Origin: Candidatus Corynebacterium avicola
GTDB lineage: Bacteria > Actinomycetota > Actinomycetes > Mycobacteriales > Mycobacteriaceae
DNA: 64,000 nt
Reading direction: 5' to 3'
Assembly (NCBI GenBank): GCA_019114135.1
Contig: DXGC01000077.1
Coordinates: 1 to 64,000, forward strand
A program made the position numbers and the translations under genes. The notes under the pieces were generated by a model. It had not been told where the DNA came from, did not search any database, and saw nothing but the letters and a program-made list of their open reading frames with translations. Shown in pieces: positions 47,620 to 56,656 of the stretch; position 1 is the first letter of the stretch, and every line of letters starts with the position of its first letter.

Positions 47620-49026
47620 TTGGGACGCCACCATGCCCCCTCCCCCGGCCGACAGAAGGCCGACAGCGCCAGCACGGACACCGACCCCAACGCCCAGCTC
47701 GACGCCGCGGCCGCCCACGGACACAGCCACGGCCACGGTCACGGCTCCGTCGATGACCGCCCCTGGCGCGAGCGCATCCACCCGCGCAACCTCGACCCAC
47801 GTCGGGTGACCTGGACCCTGCCCCTGGCGATCCTTTTCATCGCCCTGGTCGTCGGCTTCCTCATCACCTCCGTCGCCGTCGTCCTGCAGTGGCCGCACGG
47901 CGAGGTGACCACCGAGGACAGCTTCCACCAGACCTCGAACCTGTCGCAGGACGTCGTCAGCGGCACCGTCATCCTGGAGACCACCGGGTCGTGCAACTCC
48001 CAGTACATCGGACGCTCCTTCGACACCTCCCCGCCCGCCGAGCACCCCAGTGCCCAGCCGGCACCCGGGTCCGACAACGACTCCGCAACCTGTGACCAGG
48101 TCATCGTGGAGATCACCTCCGGCGAGGAGGAGGGACGCCGCACCCTGCTCGCCGTCACCGACGCCGAGGGCTCCCCCGAGCTGCCCGTCGGCGAGGAGAT
48201 CCTGCTGACCGCCGGAACCGCCGAGGACGGCAGCTACACCTACGCCTTCCAGGACTACGAGCGCTCCACCCCGGTGTGGGTGTGGCTGGCGATCACCCTG
48301 GTCGCCATCATCGCCGTCGGTGCCTGGCGTGGTGTGCGTGCCATCGCCGGCCTGGTGATCACCCTCGGGGTGTTCGGCATCTTCCTGCTGCCCGCCCTGG
48401 CCCGCGGCGGAGACCCGGTGCTGCTGGCCGTCACGGCCTGTTCGGCGGTGCTGTACCTGGTGCTGTTCCTGGTGCACGGGATGAACTGGAAGACCGCGTC
48501 CTCCCTGGGCGGCACCTTGGCGGCGTTGGCGGTCGGCACCGGCCTGGCGTGGCTGGCGATCGACACCAACCAGCTGCGTGGCCTGGCCGACGAGAACAAC
48601 ATGCAGATCATGCTGTACCTGCCGGAGCTCTCGATCAGCGGCCTGCTTCTCGCCGGCTTCATCATCGGTACCCTCGGCGTGCTCAACGACGTGACGGTGG
48701 CGCAGGCGTCCACCATCTCCGAGCTGCGCGAGGCGGCACCCGGTGCGTCCAACCTGAAGCTCTTCACCACCGCCATGCGCGTGGGACGCGACCACCTGGC
48801 GTCCACGGTCTACACGCTGGTGCTGTCCTACGCCGGTGCGGCACTGCCGCTGCTGGTGCTGCTGAGCGTGTCCGGACGCTCCTTCGGCAACATCTTCGCC
48901 TCGGACATCATGGCCACCGAGGTGCTGCGGTCGGCGACGGGTTCGCTGGCCCTTGTCGCCGCGGTGCCGCTGACCACCGCGATCGCCGCGCTGACGACCT
49001 CGGCGGTGTGGCGACAGCGGAGCTGA
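47620..49026 (+). CDS. YibE/F-family membrane protein
   Basis: A 468-residue protein of the YibE/F family. The cytosolic N terminus holds a His-rich stretch (HGHSHGHGHG, residues 33-42), then one helix, an extracytoplasmic domain of about 130 residues with two or three Cys, and seven to eight C-terminal helices including GIFLLPALARGGDP and IGTLGVLNDVTVAQASTISE, the most conserved block. Start TTG 47620 has AGGAAGG 11 bases upstream and no better in-frame start. A TATACT -10 is at 47572-47577. Transport role is assumed from fold only. Confidence 0.8.
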   Translation: MGRHHAPSPGRQKADSASTDTDPNAQLDAAAAHGHSHGHGHGSVDDRPWRERIHPRNLDPRRVTWTLPLAILFIALVVGFLITSVAVVLQWPHGEVTTEDSFHQTSNLSQDVVSGTVILETTGSCNSQYIGRSFDTSPPAEHPSAQPAPGSDNDSATCDQVIVEITSGEEEGRRTLLAVTDAEGSPELPVGEEILLTAGTAEDGSYTYAFQDYERSTPVWVWLAITLVAIIAVGAWRGVRAIAGLVITLGVFGIFLLPALARGGDPVLLAVTACSAVLYLVLFLVHGMNWKTASSLGGTLAALAVGTGLAWLAIDTNQLRGLADENNMQIMLYLPELSISGLLLAGFIIGTLGVLNDVTVAQASTISELREAAPGASNLKLFTTAMRVGRDHLASTVYTLVLSYAGAALPLLVLLSVSGRSFGNIFASDIMATEVLRSATGSLALVAAVPLTTAIAALTTSAVWRQRS

Positions 49027-49029
49027 CGG

Positions 49030-50382
49030 GTGACTGACGGGGTTTCTGGTGCGCTCTCCCGCCGCCGGCGCTGGACGATCATGCTCGTCTGCGCCTCGGC
49101 GCTCTTCCTCGTGGGCCTGGACACCTCGATGGTCACCGTGGCCCTGCCGAGCGTCAGCACCTCGCTCGGTGTGGAACGGGAGCGGCTGGCCTGGGTCGTC
49201 GACGCCTACACTGTGCCCTTCGCCAGTCTGCTGATCACCGCTGGCGCCCTGGCGGACCGCTACGGACGCCGACGGATCTTCCGGATCGGGCTGGTGACCG
49301 TGGCACTGTCCTCACTGGCCTGTGCGGTGGCGCCCACGCTGGAGGTGCTCGTCCTCGCCCGCGCACTGCAGGGGGTCGGGGCCTCGATGCTCACCCCGGT
49401 GGCCCTGGCCATCGTGGTCAACGTGATGACCGATCCACGCGAACGTGCCCTGGCCATCGGCGCGTGGGGGTCGATGTTCGGCATCAGTCTGGCGGCGGGC
49501 CCGGTGACCGGTGGTGCGCTGACCTCCGCCATCGACTGGCGGGCGGTGTTCTGGGTGAACCTGCCGCTGATCGCGCTGATCCTGGTGCTGGTGGCCGTGT
49601 TCGTCCCGGAGTCCCGTGCCGCCGATCCCCGTCCATTGGACCCGGTGGGGCAGATCCTGCTGGTCGCCCTGGTGGGCATCGGGGTGACGCTGCTCATTGA
49701 GGGGCCGCACCAGGGGTGGACGTCCCCGATCGCCCTCGTCGCCTACCCACTGCTGGTGGCAACGGCTGCCGCGTTCATCGTCGTCGAGACCCGACGTGAC
49801 GCCCCGCTGATCGACCTGTCCCTGGCACGCAACGGCCCTTTCGCCGCAGCGATCGTCTCGGCAGTGGTCGTCTTCACCGCCTTCAGCATGGTGATGTTCC
49901 TGACCACCATGCTGCTGCAGGTGGACTCCGACTGGTCCACCGTTGCCGCGGGTGCCGCCACCCTCCCCATGGCCGTGGGCACGGTGGTCGGTGCCCCGCT
50001 GTCCGGGATCCTGGTCGGACGCACCGGTCCGCGTCTGCCGCTGATCATCTCCGGGACGCTCATCGCCGTCGCCGGGCTGTGCCTGCTGCCGCAGACTCTG
50101 CCCGTGCTCTTCCTCGCCTTCCTGCTGGCGGGTGCTGGTGTGGGTATCGCCAGTGCGCCGGTGACGAATACGGCGGTCAGCACGCTGCCGGCGGACCGGG
50201 CCGGGGTGGCGGGTGGCATGACCTCGACCGCGCGTCAGCTCGGCATCGCCTTCGGTGCGGCCTTGGCGGGCAGTCTCGGCGTGGGGACCGTCGCCTGGAC
50301 GCTGATCATCTGCTGCGGCGCGGCGGTGGTTGCCGTGGCCGTGCTCGTAATCCCGCGGACCGGGGCAACCGTCTCACGTTGA
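49030..50382 (+). CDS. MFS exporter, DHA2 (QacA/EmrB) type
   Basis: A 450-residue MFS protein with about 13-14 helices. LDTSMVTVALPSVSTSLG is the DHA2 motif D1, ADRYGRRRIFRIG motif A, RALQGVGASMLTPVALAIV motif B/C region. It would pump drugs or organic cations out with proton antiport. GTG 49030 comes 3 bases after the YibE/F stop, so the genes are cotranscribed. Confidence 0.85.
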   Translation: MTDGVSGALSRRRRWTIMLVCASALFLVGLDTSMVTVALPSVSTSLGVERERLAWVVDAYTVPFASLLITAGALADRYGRRRIFRIGLVTVALSSLACAVAPTLEVLVLARALQGVGASMLTPVALAIVVNVMTDPRERALAIGAWGSMFGISLAAGPVTGGALTSAIDWRAVFWVNLPLIALILVLVAVFVPESRAADPRPLDPVGQILLVALVGIGVTLLIEGPHQGWTSPIALVAYPLLVATAAAFIVVETRRDAPLIDLSLARNGPFAAAIVSAVVVFTAFSMVMFLTTMLLQVDSDWSTVAAGAATLPMAVGTVVGAPLSGILVGRTGPRLPLIISGTLIAVAGLCLLPQTLPVLFLAFLLAGAGVGIASAPVTNTAVSTLPADRAGVAGGMTSTARQLGIAFGAALAGSLGVGTVAWTLIICCGAAVVAVAVLVIPRTGATVSR

Positions 50383-50407
50383 TAATGAACATGTTTTTCA
50401 TTAATGT
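50379..50407 (+). promoter_or_regulatory. promoter with overlapping palindrome for the flavoprotein gene
   Basis: TTGATA (50379-50384), 17-base spacer, TAATGT (50402-50407), then 6 bases to ATG 50414: a strong promoter for a leaderless mRNA. The spacer holds TAATGAA-N7-TTCATTA (50383-50403), an ArsR-like perfect inverted repeat that would block polymerase when bound. Confidence 0.65.
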
Positions 50408-50413
50408 GGCGGC

Positions 50414-51403
50414 ATGAACTCCTACGACACGATCATCATCGGTGGCGGCGTGGCAGGCCTGGAGGCCGCTCAGATGCTCGGGCGCGCACGTCGTAACGTC
50501 CTGGTCCTCGACTCCGGCGCACCACGCAACCGCTTCGCACCGCACATGCACGGCGTCCTCGGACTCGACGGGACTCCCCCGCTGGACCTGCTCGCGCGGG
50601 GCCGTGAGGAGGCGGAGGGCTACGGGGTCACCTTCGCGACCGGTGTCGTGGACCGGATCGACGGCAGCGGCAGTGACAACGACGCCGAGTCAGCGACCGT
50701 GCGGCTCACCTGCACCGACGGTACCGAATACCGAACCCGCGCGGTGCTGGTCGCCACCGGCCTCGACGACGACCTCCCCGACATCCCCGGTCTGGCGGAG
50801 CACTGGGGTGGCGCGGCCTTCCAGTGTCCCTACTGCCACGGATGGGAGGTCCGCGATACCCGGATCGGTGTCCTGGCGACCTCACCGCCGTCCTTCCACC
50901 AGGCCACGCTCATCCGCCAGTGGTCCGACTCCGTCACCGTCTTCACCACCGACCCTGCGCTGTTCGACGGCCTCGACGAGGACACCCGCGCAGGCTTCGC
51001 CGCCCGCGGGGTCTCGCTCGTCGCGTCCCCCGTGACCGAGGTACTGTCAGCGTCCACCGACACTGCAGACTCCGTCTCGTCGTTGCGCGGCGTGCGCACG
51101 CAGGACGGCCAGACCCACGAGGTGGACGCCCTCGCCGTCTCCCCGGAATCGCGTCCCCGGGACGGCTTCCTCGCAGGCCTGGACCTGGAACGGTACGAGT
51201 TCCCCGGCGTCGGGACCTTCCTGCAGACCGACGAGACCGGACGCACCAGTCACCCACGCATCTGGGCCACGGGCAACGTGGTCAATCCCCGGTTCAACGT
51301 CCCCGCCTCCGTGGGACAGGCGTCGATGGCCGCCGGTGCCCTCAACCACGTCCTCGTGCTGGAGGACACGGAGAGGGCGGTGCAGGAAGCGGAGGATCAA
51401 TGA
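50414..51403 (+). CDS. TrxR-like NAD(P)/FAD oxidoreductase
   Basis: A 329-residue flavoprotein: FAD motif IIIGGGVAGLEAAQMLGRA, GAPRNRFAPHMHGVLG, redox pair CPYC in FQCPYCHGWE, and a C-terminal FAD motif with IWATGNVV. The CxxC is in the position of thioredoxin reductase, but the NADPH motif GxGxxA is weak (GVLATSPPSFHQA), as in ferredoxin-type or DTR-like reductases. The partner is unknown. Own promoter directly upstream. Confidence 0.78.
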   Translation: MNSYDTIIIGGGVAGLEAAQMLGRARRNVLVLDSGAPRNRFAPHMHGVLGLDGTPPLDLLARGREEAEGYGVTFATGVVDRIDGSGSDNDAESATVRLTCTDGTEYRTRAVLVATGLDDDLPDIPGLAEHWGGAAFQCPYCHGWEVRDTRIGVLATSPPSFHQATLIRQWSDSVTVFTTDPALFDGLDEDTRAGFAARGVSLVASPVTEVLSASTDTADSVSSLRGVRTQDGQTHEVDALAVSPESRPRDGFLAGLDLERYEFPGVGTFLQTDETGRTSHPRIWATGNVVNPRFNVPASVGQASMAAGALNHVLVLEDTERAVQEAEDQ

Positions 51404-52002
51404 CCTGAGTGGTCGTCGGTGCCATCCTCGGCGGCTCCGTCCTCGGCATCGTCACCGGCGTAGTCCTCGTGCGCCGACTGCTGCACGCGCACCGGGATGT
51501 CCTCGAGCTCGAAGGTCGATCCGTCCTCCGCGGTGAGGGTGAGGTTGAGGACGTCACCGGCCGCGATCTCGTCGGAGTTCTCCATGATCATGATGTGGTC
51601 CCCGCCCGGTTCCAGCATCGTGCTTCCGTTCGCCGGGATGACCATGCCGTCCTCGGTCTGACGCATCATGCCGTCCACCGTCTCGTGGAACTCGTAGACG
51701 CCCTCCAGGTCACCCTCGGCCCGGGTGAGGTGGATGTCCTCGTCGGTGGTGTTGGTGAGCTCGCCGAAGACCGCGGTCATCTCCGTGTCCGCGTCCTTCG
51801 CGCCGACGTAGCCCTCCTCCAGGACCAGGTCACCGTCTGAGACTTCCGCGCCGGCGTCGCTGGTCGCGGTGTCCTCAGCACTTCCGGCGTCCGAATCGTC
51901 GCCGCAGGACGCCACGCCGAGGCAGAGCGTCGCCGCGACCAGGGCGGCCGGGATCCGTCGCGACAGGGGATTTGCAGAGCGGGCGGTGCGGGTCAGGGAC
52001 AA
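51397..52002 (-). CDS. PCu(A)C-type copper chaperone lipoprotein
   Basis: A 201-residue lipoprotein: lipobox GVASC at about residue 28, acidic linker, then a cupredoxin-like PCu(A)C domain with the copper motif H-x4-MM and H-x-M (FHETVDGMMRQ, PGGDHIMIM), and a C terminus DDHSGH. Members take periplasmic Cu(I) and deliver it to cytochrome oxidase. Start TTG 52002 with AGGAG 6 bases upstream. Convergent overlap of 7 bases with the flavoprotein gene. Confidence 0.82.
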   Translation of the reverse strand: MSLTRTARSANPLSRRIPAALVAATLCLGVASCGDDSDAGSAEDTATSDAGAEVSDGDLVLEEGYVGAKDADTEMTAVFGELTNTTDEDIHLTRAEGDLEGVYEFHETVDGMMRQTEDGMVIPANGSTMLEPGGDHIMIMENSDEIAAGDVLNLTLTAEDGSTFELEDIPVRVQQSAHEDYAGDDAEDGAAEDGTDDHSGH

Positions 52003-52171
52003 GGTCTTCTCCTGGGGATGGGGACACGGATGGGGACACGGCACTTCACCGCATCGGGTCACTGGTTCAGTAGTCGGACGCCAGGGTCCCGCGGTTCCCT
52101 GAACCCTCCCGGTCACCCCCCGCCGGGGCTGGCCCGGGAACCCGCGCGGCGATCCCGCCGACTACTTCATC

Positions 52172-53593
52172 GTGACGACAACGACCGAACACCCCTCACC
52201 GACTGCACCGACTGCACCGTCCGAACGGACCGGGCAACAGCTCCCCCGCCTGCTCAAGCGCCTGCACTTCTTCGCTGGCGTCCTGTGCGCACCACTGATC
52301 CTCGTCGCCGCGGTCACCGGTTTCCTCTACGCCGTCTCCCCGACCGTCGAGCGGGTCGTCCACCATGACCTGCTGACTGCCACGGCGCACGACGCACCGG
52401 CCGTCCCGGTCAGCGAGCAGGTCACCGCCGCGCGCGCCGAGTTCCCCGACCTGCCGTTGGCCGGGGTGCGACTGGGCGAGGACCACGAGACCACCCGTGT
52501 CCTCTTCGCCGACGTCGAGCTGCCAGAGTCCACGACCCGGGCGGTGTTCGTGGACCCCTACTCCGGTGAAGTGAAGGGTGACTCCACCCAGTACGGCAGC
52601 TCAGCGGCGCTGCCGATGCGGCACTGGTTGTCCCAGGGCCACCGCATGCTGTGGCTCGGCGAACCGGGACGTCTCTACTCCGAGCTGGCGGCCAGTTGGT
52701 TGGGGGTCCTGGCCGTCGGCGGGCTGGTGATGTGGTGGCAGCGTCACCGGAAGAACCCGGGTCGCATGCTGGGCACCGGAGGGCGGGGACGCACCCGCAC
52801 GATGCGACGGCACGGGGCGACCGGCACGGTCGTGGCCGTGGGCATGGTCTTCCTCACCGCCACCGGGCTGACCTGGTCATCGGTGGCTGGGACGAACATC
52901 GGACAAGTTCGCTCGGAGTTGAGCTGGCAGGAGCCGGCGGTGTCGACCTCGATTCCCGGGGTCGAGGTGACGTCCGGGGAGGACGCATCTGCGGGAGCGC
53001 ACGCCAGTCACGGCGACCACGGCGCAGCGAACGCATCCGGCGGTTTCGTGCGGGGCCTGAACCCTGGCGCGGTCGACCGGGTCGCCGCCACCGCCCGCGA
53101 GGAACTGCGTACCCCGGTCACCCTCACCCCGCCGGCCGCCGACGGTGAGGCGTGGACGGCGAAGGAGAACCGGGCATCCTACAGGCTGACCACCGACGCC
53201 GTCTCGATCGACTGGGCGACCGGGCAGGTCACCGACCGGATCGACTTCCGGGACTGGCCGCTGGCGGCACAGGCGTCGTCTTGGCTGATCCAGCTGCACA
53301 TGGGAACCTTGTTCGGGCTACCGAACCAGCTGGTCCTCGCCGTCCTGGCCGCCGCCATCGCGGTGATGGTGGTCTGGGGGTACGCGATGTGGTTCCGGCG
53401 GCGGGGCCGGGACCAAGTTGTCGCTTCCGCCCCGCCGCGGGCCCCTACCGACGGCGGGTGGAGCGCCGGCGCCGTGGTCCTGGTGGTTGCATTGGCCGCC
53501 TACGGCCTCGTCGCGCCGTTGTTCGGCGTGACCTGTCTGGCATTCGTGGTGTTCAGCAGCCTGTGGTCGCGCTGGAGAGAACGCTCCAGTTAG
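52172..53593 (+). CDS. PepSY-associated membrane protein
   Basis: A 473-residue protein with four to five membrane helices around two PepSY-like outer domains: KRLHFFAGVLCAPLILVAAVTG at the start, MRHWLSQGHRMLWLGEPGRLY, WLGVLAVGGLVMWWQR, and LIQLHMGTLFGLPNQLVLAV with the conserved His. A His-rich stretch (HASHGDHGA) lies in the large loop. Such proteins are reductase-like and often tied to iron or copper; here the divergent PCu(A)C gene suggests copper. GTG 52172. Confidence 0.8.
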   Translation: MTTTTEHPSPTAPTAPSERTGQQLPRLLKRLHFFAGVLCAPLILVAAVTGFLYAVSPTVERVVHHDLLTATAHDAPAVPVSEQVTAARAEFPDLPLAGVRLGEDHETTRVLFADVELPESTTRAVFVDPYSGEVKGDSTQYGSSAALPMRHWLSQGHRMLWLGEPGRLYSELAASWLGVLAVGGLVMWWQRHRKNPGRMLGTGGRGRTRTMRRHGATGTVVAVGMVFLTATGLTWSSVAGTNIGQVRSELSWQEPAVSTSIPGVEVTSGEDASAGAHASHGDHGAANASGGFVRGLNPGAVDRVAATAREELRTPVTLTPPAADGEAWTAKENRASYRLTTDAVSIDWATGQVTDRIDFRDWPLAAQASSWLIQLHMGTLFGLPNQLVLAVLAAAIAVMVVWGYAMWFRRRGRDQVVASAPPRAPTDGGWSAGAVVLVVALAAYGLVAPLFGVTCLAFVVFSSLWSRWRERSS

Positions 53594-53690
53594 GGAATCA
53601 TCGCCGTGCACTGCACCGGGATCGGCACCCGTCATGCCCAGGTTTACAGCGCTCTCTAATCGCACAGATCATGAGTTACGGACCGTCCAT

Positions 53691-53720
53691 TTGCTGTACA
53701 CAAGAGACTGGAAATAATAA
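53691..53720 (+). promoter_or_regulatory. promoter of the lipoprotein gene
   Basis: TTGCTG (53691-53696), 18-base spacer, TAATAA (53715-53720) in an AT-rich stretch, 37 bases before GTG 53757. Reasonable sigma-A type spacing. Confidence 0.45.
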
Positions 53721-53756
53721 TGACGACCGCGTTTTCTAGACGCCGAGGACCCAAAC

Positions 53757-54482
53757 GTGACAACTCTCTCCGTACCAACCCATAAAAGAGCTCTCATCAT
53801 GAGCGCTGCTGCAATAGTCAGTTGCACCGCACTGTCCGCCTGTTCAAGTGACGATGATTCGGAATCACCGGAAACCACCCTCGCCACCAGTGACGATGCG
53901 GACGGGACTGCAAGTAATGAAGCAGCCGACCACACATGCAACAGCACGACTCTTGAGCTTGAGCAAGTACGGAACGAGGACGGGGATCCCTCATTCAACA
54001 TTCCGATCCCGGAAGGTTGGGAGACCTTCGATACCGGCGGAGGCCCTGACGATGGGTCCTACTACCCCGAGATCGGAATGGTGGACCGGGACGAAGCCTC
54101 CCGCGGAGAAACCACAATGTTCATGTTCAGCGCCAAGAGATCGCCCACAGGTGGCGCGGACCAGCTGGAAAAGGCCGTGACCGACGACGGCCTCCGGGTT
54201 ACCGAGGCATCTGAGCCGACAACGACATGCGGCTATCCCGCACAAGCGTTTACCGGAGTTGTCGAATCAGATTCATATTCAACAATCCCGGAGTTCGAAA
54301 CACACGTCTACACCATGTCAGTACCTGTCGACGATCAATACGTCGTTGCGCAGTTGTCTGTAAACAACATGGACGCGACAACGTCAGAACAAGCTGAGGG
54401 CTTGGGCGACAGCGATCTCGACTTCGATCAGGAGCTGTTCGACCAGATCGTTGACGGCATTCAGATCGCAACTCAGGAGTAG
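53757..54482 (+). CDS. lipoprotein, LpqN/T-like, atypical base composition
   Basis: A 241-residue lipoprotein: signal helix and lipobox LSAC (about residue 28), an acidic Ser/Thr-rich linker, then FNIPIPEGWETFDTGG and a C-terminal mixed domain ending QIVDGIQIATQE. The IPxPxGWE block is like mycobacterial LpqN-type proteins. G+C and third-position use are clearly lower than in all neighbours (for example 54241-54300), suggesting later acquisition. GTG 53757 has GAGGA upstream. Function unknown. Confidence 0.65.
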   Translation: MTTLSVPTHKRALIMSAAAIVSCTALSACSSDDDSESPETTLATSDDADGTASNEAADHTCNSTTLELEQVRNEDGDPSFNIPIPEGWETFDTGGGPDDGSYYPEIGMVDRDEASRGETTMFMFSAKRSPTGGADQLEKAVTDDGLRVTEASEPTTTCGYPAQAFTGVVESDSYSTIPEFETHVYTMSVPVDDQYVVAQLSVNNMDATTSEQAEGLGDSDLDFDQELFDQIVDGIQIATQE

Positions 54483-54504
54483 CTCGCGAGCACCGCGCCC
54501 CGGA

Positions 54505-55074
54505 CTACGCCTCCGACTCTTCGGGAATCATCGCGAGGATCGCGTCGGTCAACGCGGTGCGCTGCGCCGAGGACAGCGACGCCTCGTGCACCTGGTCGTG
54601 CAGCCACATGCCGTCCGCCGCAACCTGCACCAGGTACGCCGCCCGGGCGAGCGCCGCGTCCTGATCGTCCTCCCCGGCCCCCACGACGCCGTCCGCGGAC
54701 GGCATCCACCGGCTGTCGACGTCCTGCCACGGAACGTTGAACTCCTGGTTGGCCATCGCATCGACCTGCAGGACCAGCTCCGCCCTGGATGCCGAGCGGC
54801 TCATCGTCACCACGATCGCCCGCAACCGGGTCCGGGCGTCGACCTCGTCGGCGGTCCCGCCGGCGGCAGCCTCCAGCTCCTTCTCCCACTGGGCGGCCTG
54901 GTACTCGTGGATGCCGAGCATCATCTCGTGCCGGGACGGGAAGTGGTAGACCATCCCCGACTTCGACATGCCGGACGCCTCCGCCAGCGACTCGTAGGTC
55001 ACCGCCTCGAGCCCGCCGCGGTCGATGAGGTCGACGGCGGCCTGCAGGATCAGGTCACGTTTACTCGTGCGCAG
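54505..55074 (-). CDS. TetR-family regulator with an apparent CTG start
   Basis: A 189-residue TetR protein: KRDLILQAAVDLIDRGGLEA then TYESLAEASGMSKSGMVYHF make a normal TetR head. No ATG, GTG or TTG is available upstream of that head. CTG at 55074-55072 is preceded by AGGAGG with 9 bases spacing, so CTG initiation is the best reading; the next GTG (55002) would delete the first helices. It overlaps the end of the exporter gene by 14 bases and probably represses it through the palindrome at 56657. Confidence 0.75.
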   Translation of the reverse strand: MRTSKRDLILQAAVDLIDRGGLEAVTYESLAEASGMSKSGMVYHFPSRHEMMLGIHEYQAAQWEKELEAAAGGTADEVDARTRLRAIVVTMSRSASRAELVLQVDAMANQEFNVPWQDVDSRWMPSADGVVGAGEDDQDAALARAAYLVQVAADGMWLHDQVHEASLSSAQRTALTDAILAMIPEESEA

Positions 55075-56611
55075 AGTACTCGGCCTCCTTCGGGTTGCCG
55101 CGGAAACTGCGCGCCGTGATCAGGGCCGCAGCGACTGCCACGATACCGGCGATGAGGATGACCAGAAGGTAGGCGGTGTCGTAGGCGTCCACCGCCGCGG
55201 CACCGAAGACCGCGTGGTCGACACCGTGGTCGACGTCGTCGGCCACCGCGTCCGGCGCATTCATCGAGTAGAACATCGGCATCAGGCTGCCCAGCAGGGC
55301 CACGGACACCAGGGTGCCGAACTCGTAGGAGATCGCCTCGACGGAGGAGGCCATACCGGCCTTGCTCGCCGGTGCCGAGCCGATGATCGCCGAGGACGAC
55401 ACCGACATCACCATGCCGGCGCCCACGCCGATCAGCACCAGGCCGCAGACGACCAGGCCCAGCGGCTGCTCCGGGACAGCCCACAGCACCACGGCGATGC
55501 CCGCGGCCATCGAGGTGAAACCACCACTGATCAGGGTGCGGAAGCCGAGACGGTGCAGTGAGGCGCCGCCGAGGATCGACGCCGGGGCCGCCGGGATGGC
55601 TGCCGAGGCGACCAGCAGTCCGGCCTCGAAGGGACTGAACCCGCCGGCGGACTGGAAGCGCTGGGTGGTCATCAGCTCGACACCGGAGAGGACGAACATC
55701 GCCAGTGCCGCAGCCAGCGTGCCGCCGAGGAACATGCGGTTACGGAAGATGCCGAACTCCAGGAGCGGCGGAAGCCCCCGGCCGCGCAGCAGCGTCTGAC
55801 GGTGGGCGAACAGAGCTCCGCCGACGACCATGGCTGCCACGGAAACCAGCACGATGGTGGTGTCGCCCTCGGAGTTGGCGGTCTCCTTGATGGCCATCAC
55901 CGCGCCGACCATCATGATCATCGCCCACAGTGAGGAGATGACGTCCCAGTGCCGGGAGGGATCGGCCTGGTTCGCCGGTGCATAGATGACGGTGGCGATG
56001 AGGATCGCCACGACCACCGGCACGTTGATCAGGAAGACCGTGCCCCAGTAGAAGTGCTCCAGCAGGAAGCCACCGAGGACCGGACCGGACGCGGCACCGA
56101 CGACGGCGACCGAGCCCCAGATACCGATGGCGGTGTTGCGTTCGCGGACGTCGGTGAAGGTCTGGCGGATCAGCGCGAGGGTGGCCGGCATCATCGTCGC
56201 CGCGCCGACACCGAGCACGGCGCGGGCGGCGATAAGCACCCACGCGTCCGGGGAGAAGGCGGCGAGCAGGGAGCCGAGACCGAAGACGCTGACTCCGGTG
56301 AGGAACATCCGACGGTGGCCGATCTTGTCGCCCAGGGTGCCGGTCCCCAGCAGCAGGCCGACGAGCACCAGCGGGTAGGCGTTGATGATCCACAGGCCCT
56401 GGAGGGAGGTGGTCTGGAGCTCATCGCGCAGCACCGGCAGCGCGGTGTAGAGGATCGAGTTGTCGGCGCCGACGAGGAAGAGCCCCAGGCTGATGATCGC
56501 CAGGAAGCTCCACCGCTGCCGCGCAGTGGTCGGGCCGGTACCGGCACCGCCCGTCGCTGCGGTGCCGTTCGGGGCGGGACGCCCGGACGGGGTGACTGTG
56601 GTGTTGCTCAT
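55061..56611 (-). CDS. MFS exporter, DHA2 (QacA/LfrA) type
   Basis: A 516-residue protein with about 14 helices. GADNSILYTALPVLRDELQ is motif D1, GDKIGHRRMFLTGVSVFG motif A, RAVLGVGAATMMPATLALIR motif B. Fits QacA/LfrA-type multidrug exporters. First gene of an exporter-TetR operon with a 12-bp palindrome over its promoter. Substrates cannot be predicted. Confidence 0.88.
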   Translation of the reverse strand: MSNTTVTPSGRPAPNGTAATGGAGTGPTTARQRWSFLAIISLGLFLVGADNSILYTALPVLRDELQTTSLQGLWIINAYPLVLVGLLLGTGTLGDKIGHRRMFLTGVSVFGLGSLLAAFSPDAWVLIAARAVLGVGAATMMPATLALIRQTFTDVRERNTAIGIWGSVAVVGAASGPVLGGFLLEHFYWGTVFLINVPVVVAILIATVIYAPANQADPSRHWDVISSLWAMIMMVGAVMAIKETANSEGDTTIVLVSVAAMVVGGALFAHRQTLLRGRGLPPLLEFGIFRNRMFLGGTLAAALAMFVLSGVELMTTQRFQSAGGFSPFEAGLLVASAAIPAAPASILGGASLHRLGFRTLISGGFTSMAAGIAVVLWAVPEQPLGLVVCGLVLIGVGAGMVMSVSSSAIIGSAPASKAGMASSVEAISYEFGTLVSVALLGSLMPMFYSMNAPDAVADDVDHGVDHAVFGAAAVDAYDTAYLLVILIAGIVAVAAALITARSFRGNPKEAEYSAHE

Positions 56612-56656
56612 GGCGGGCCTGTGATGCCTTTCCTGGTAGGGACGTTTCTAACTCTC

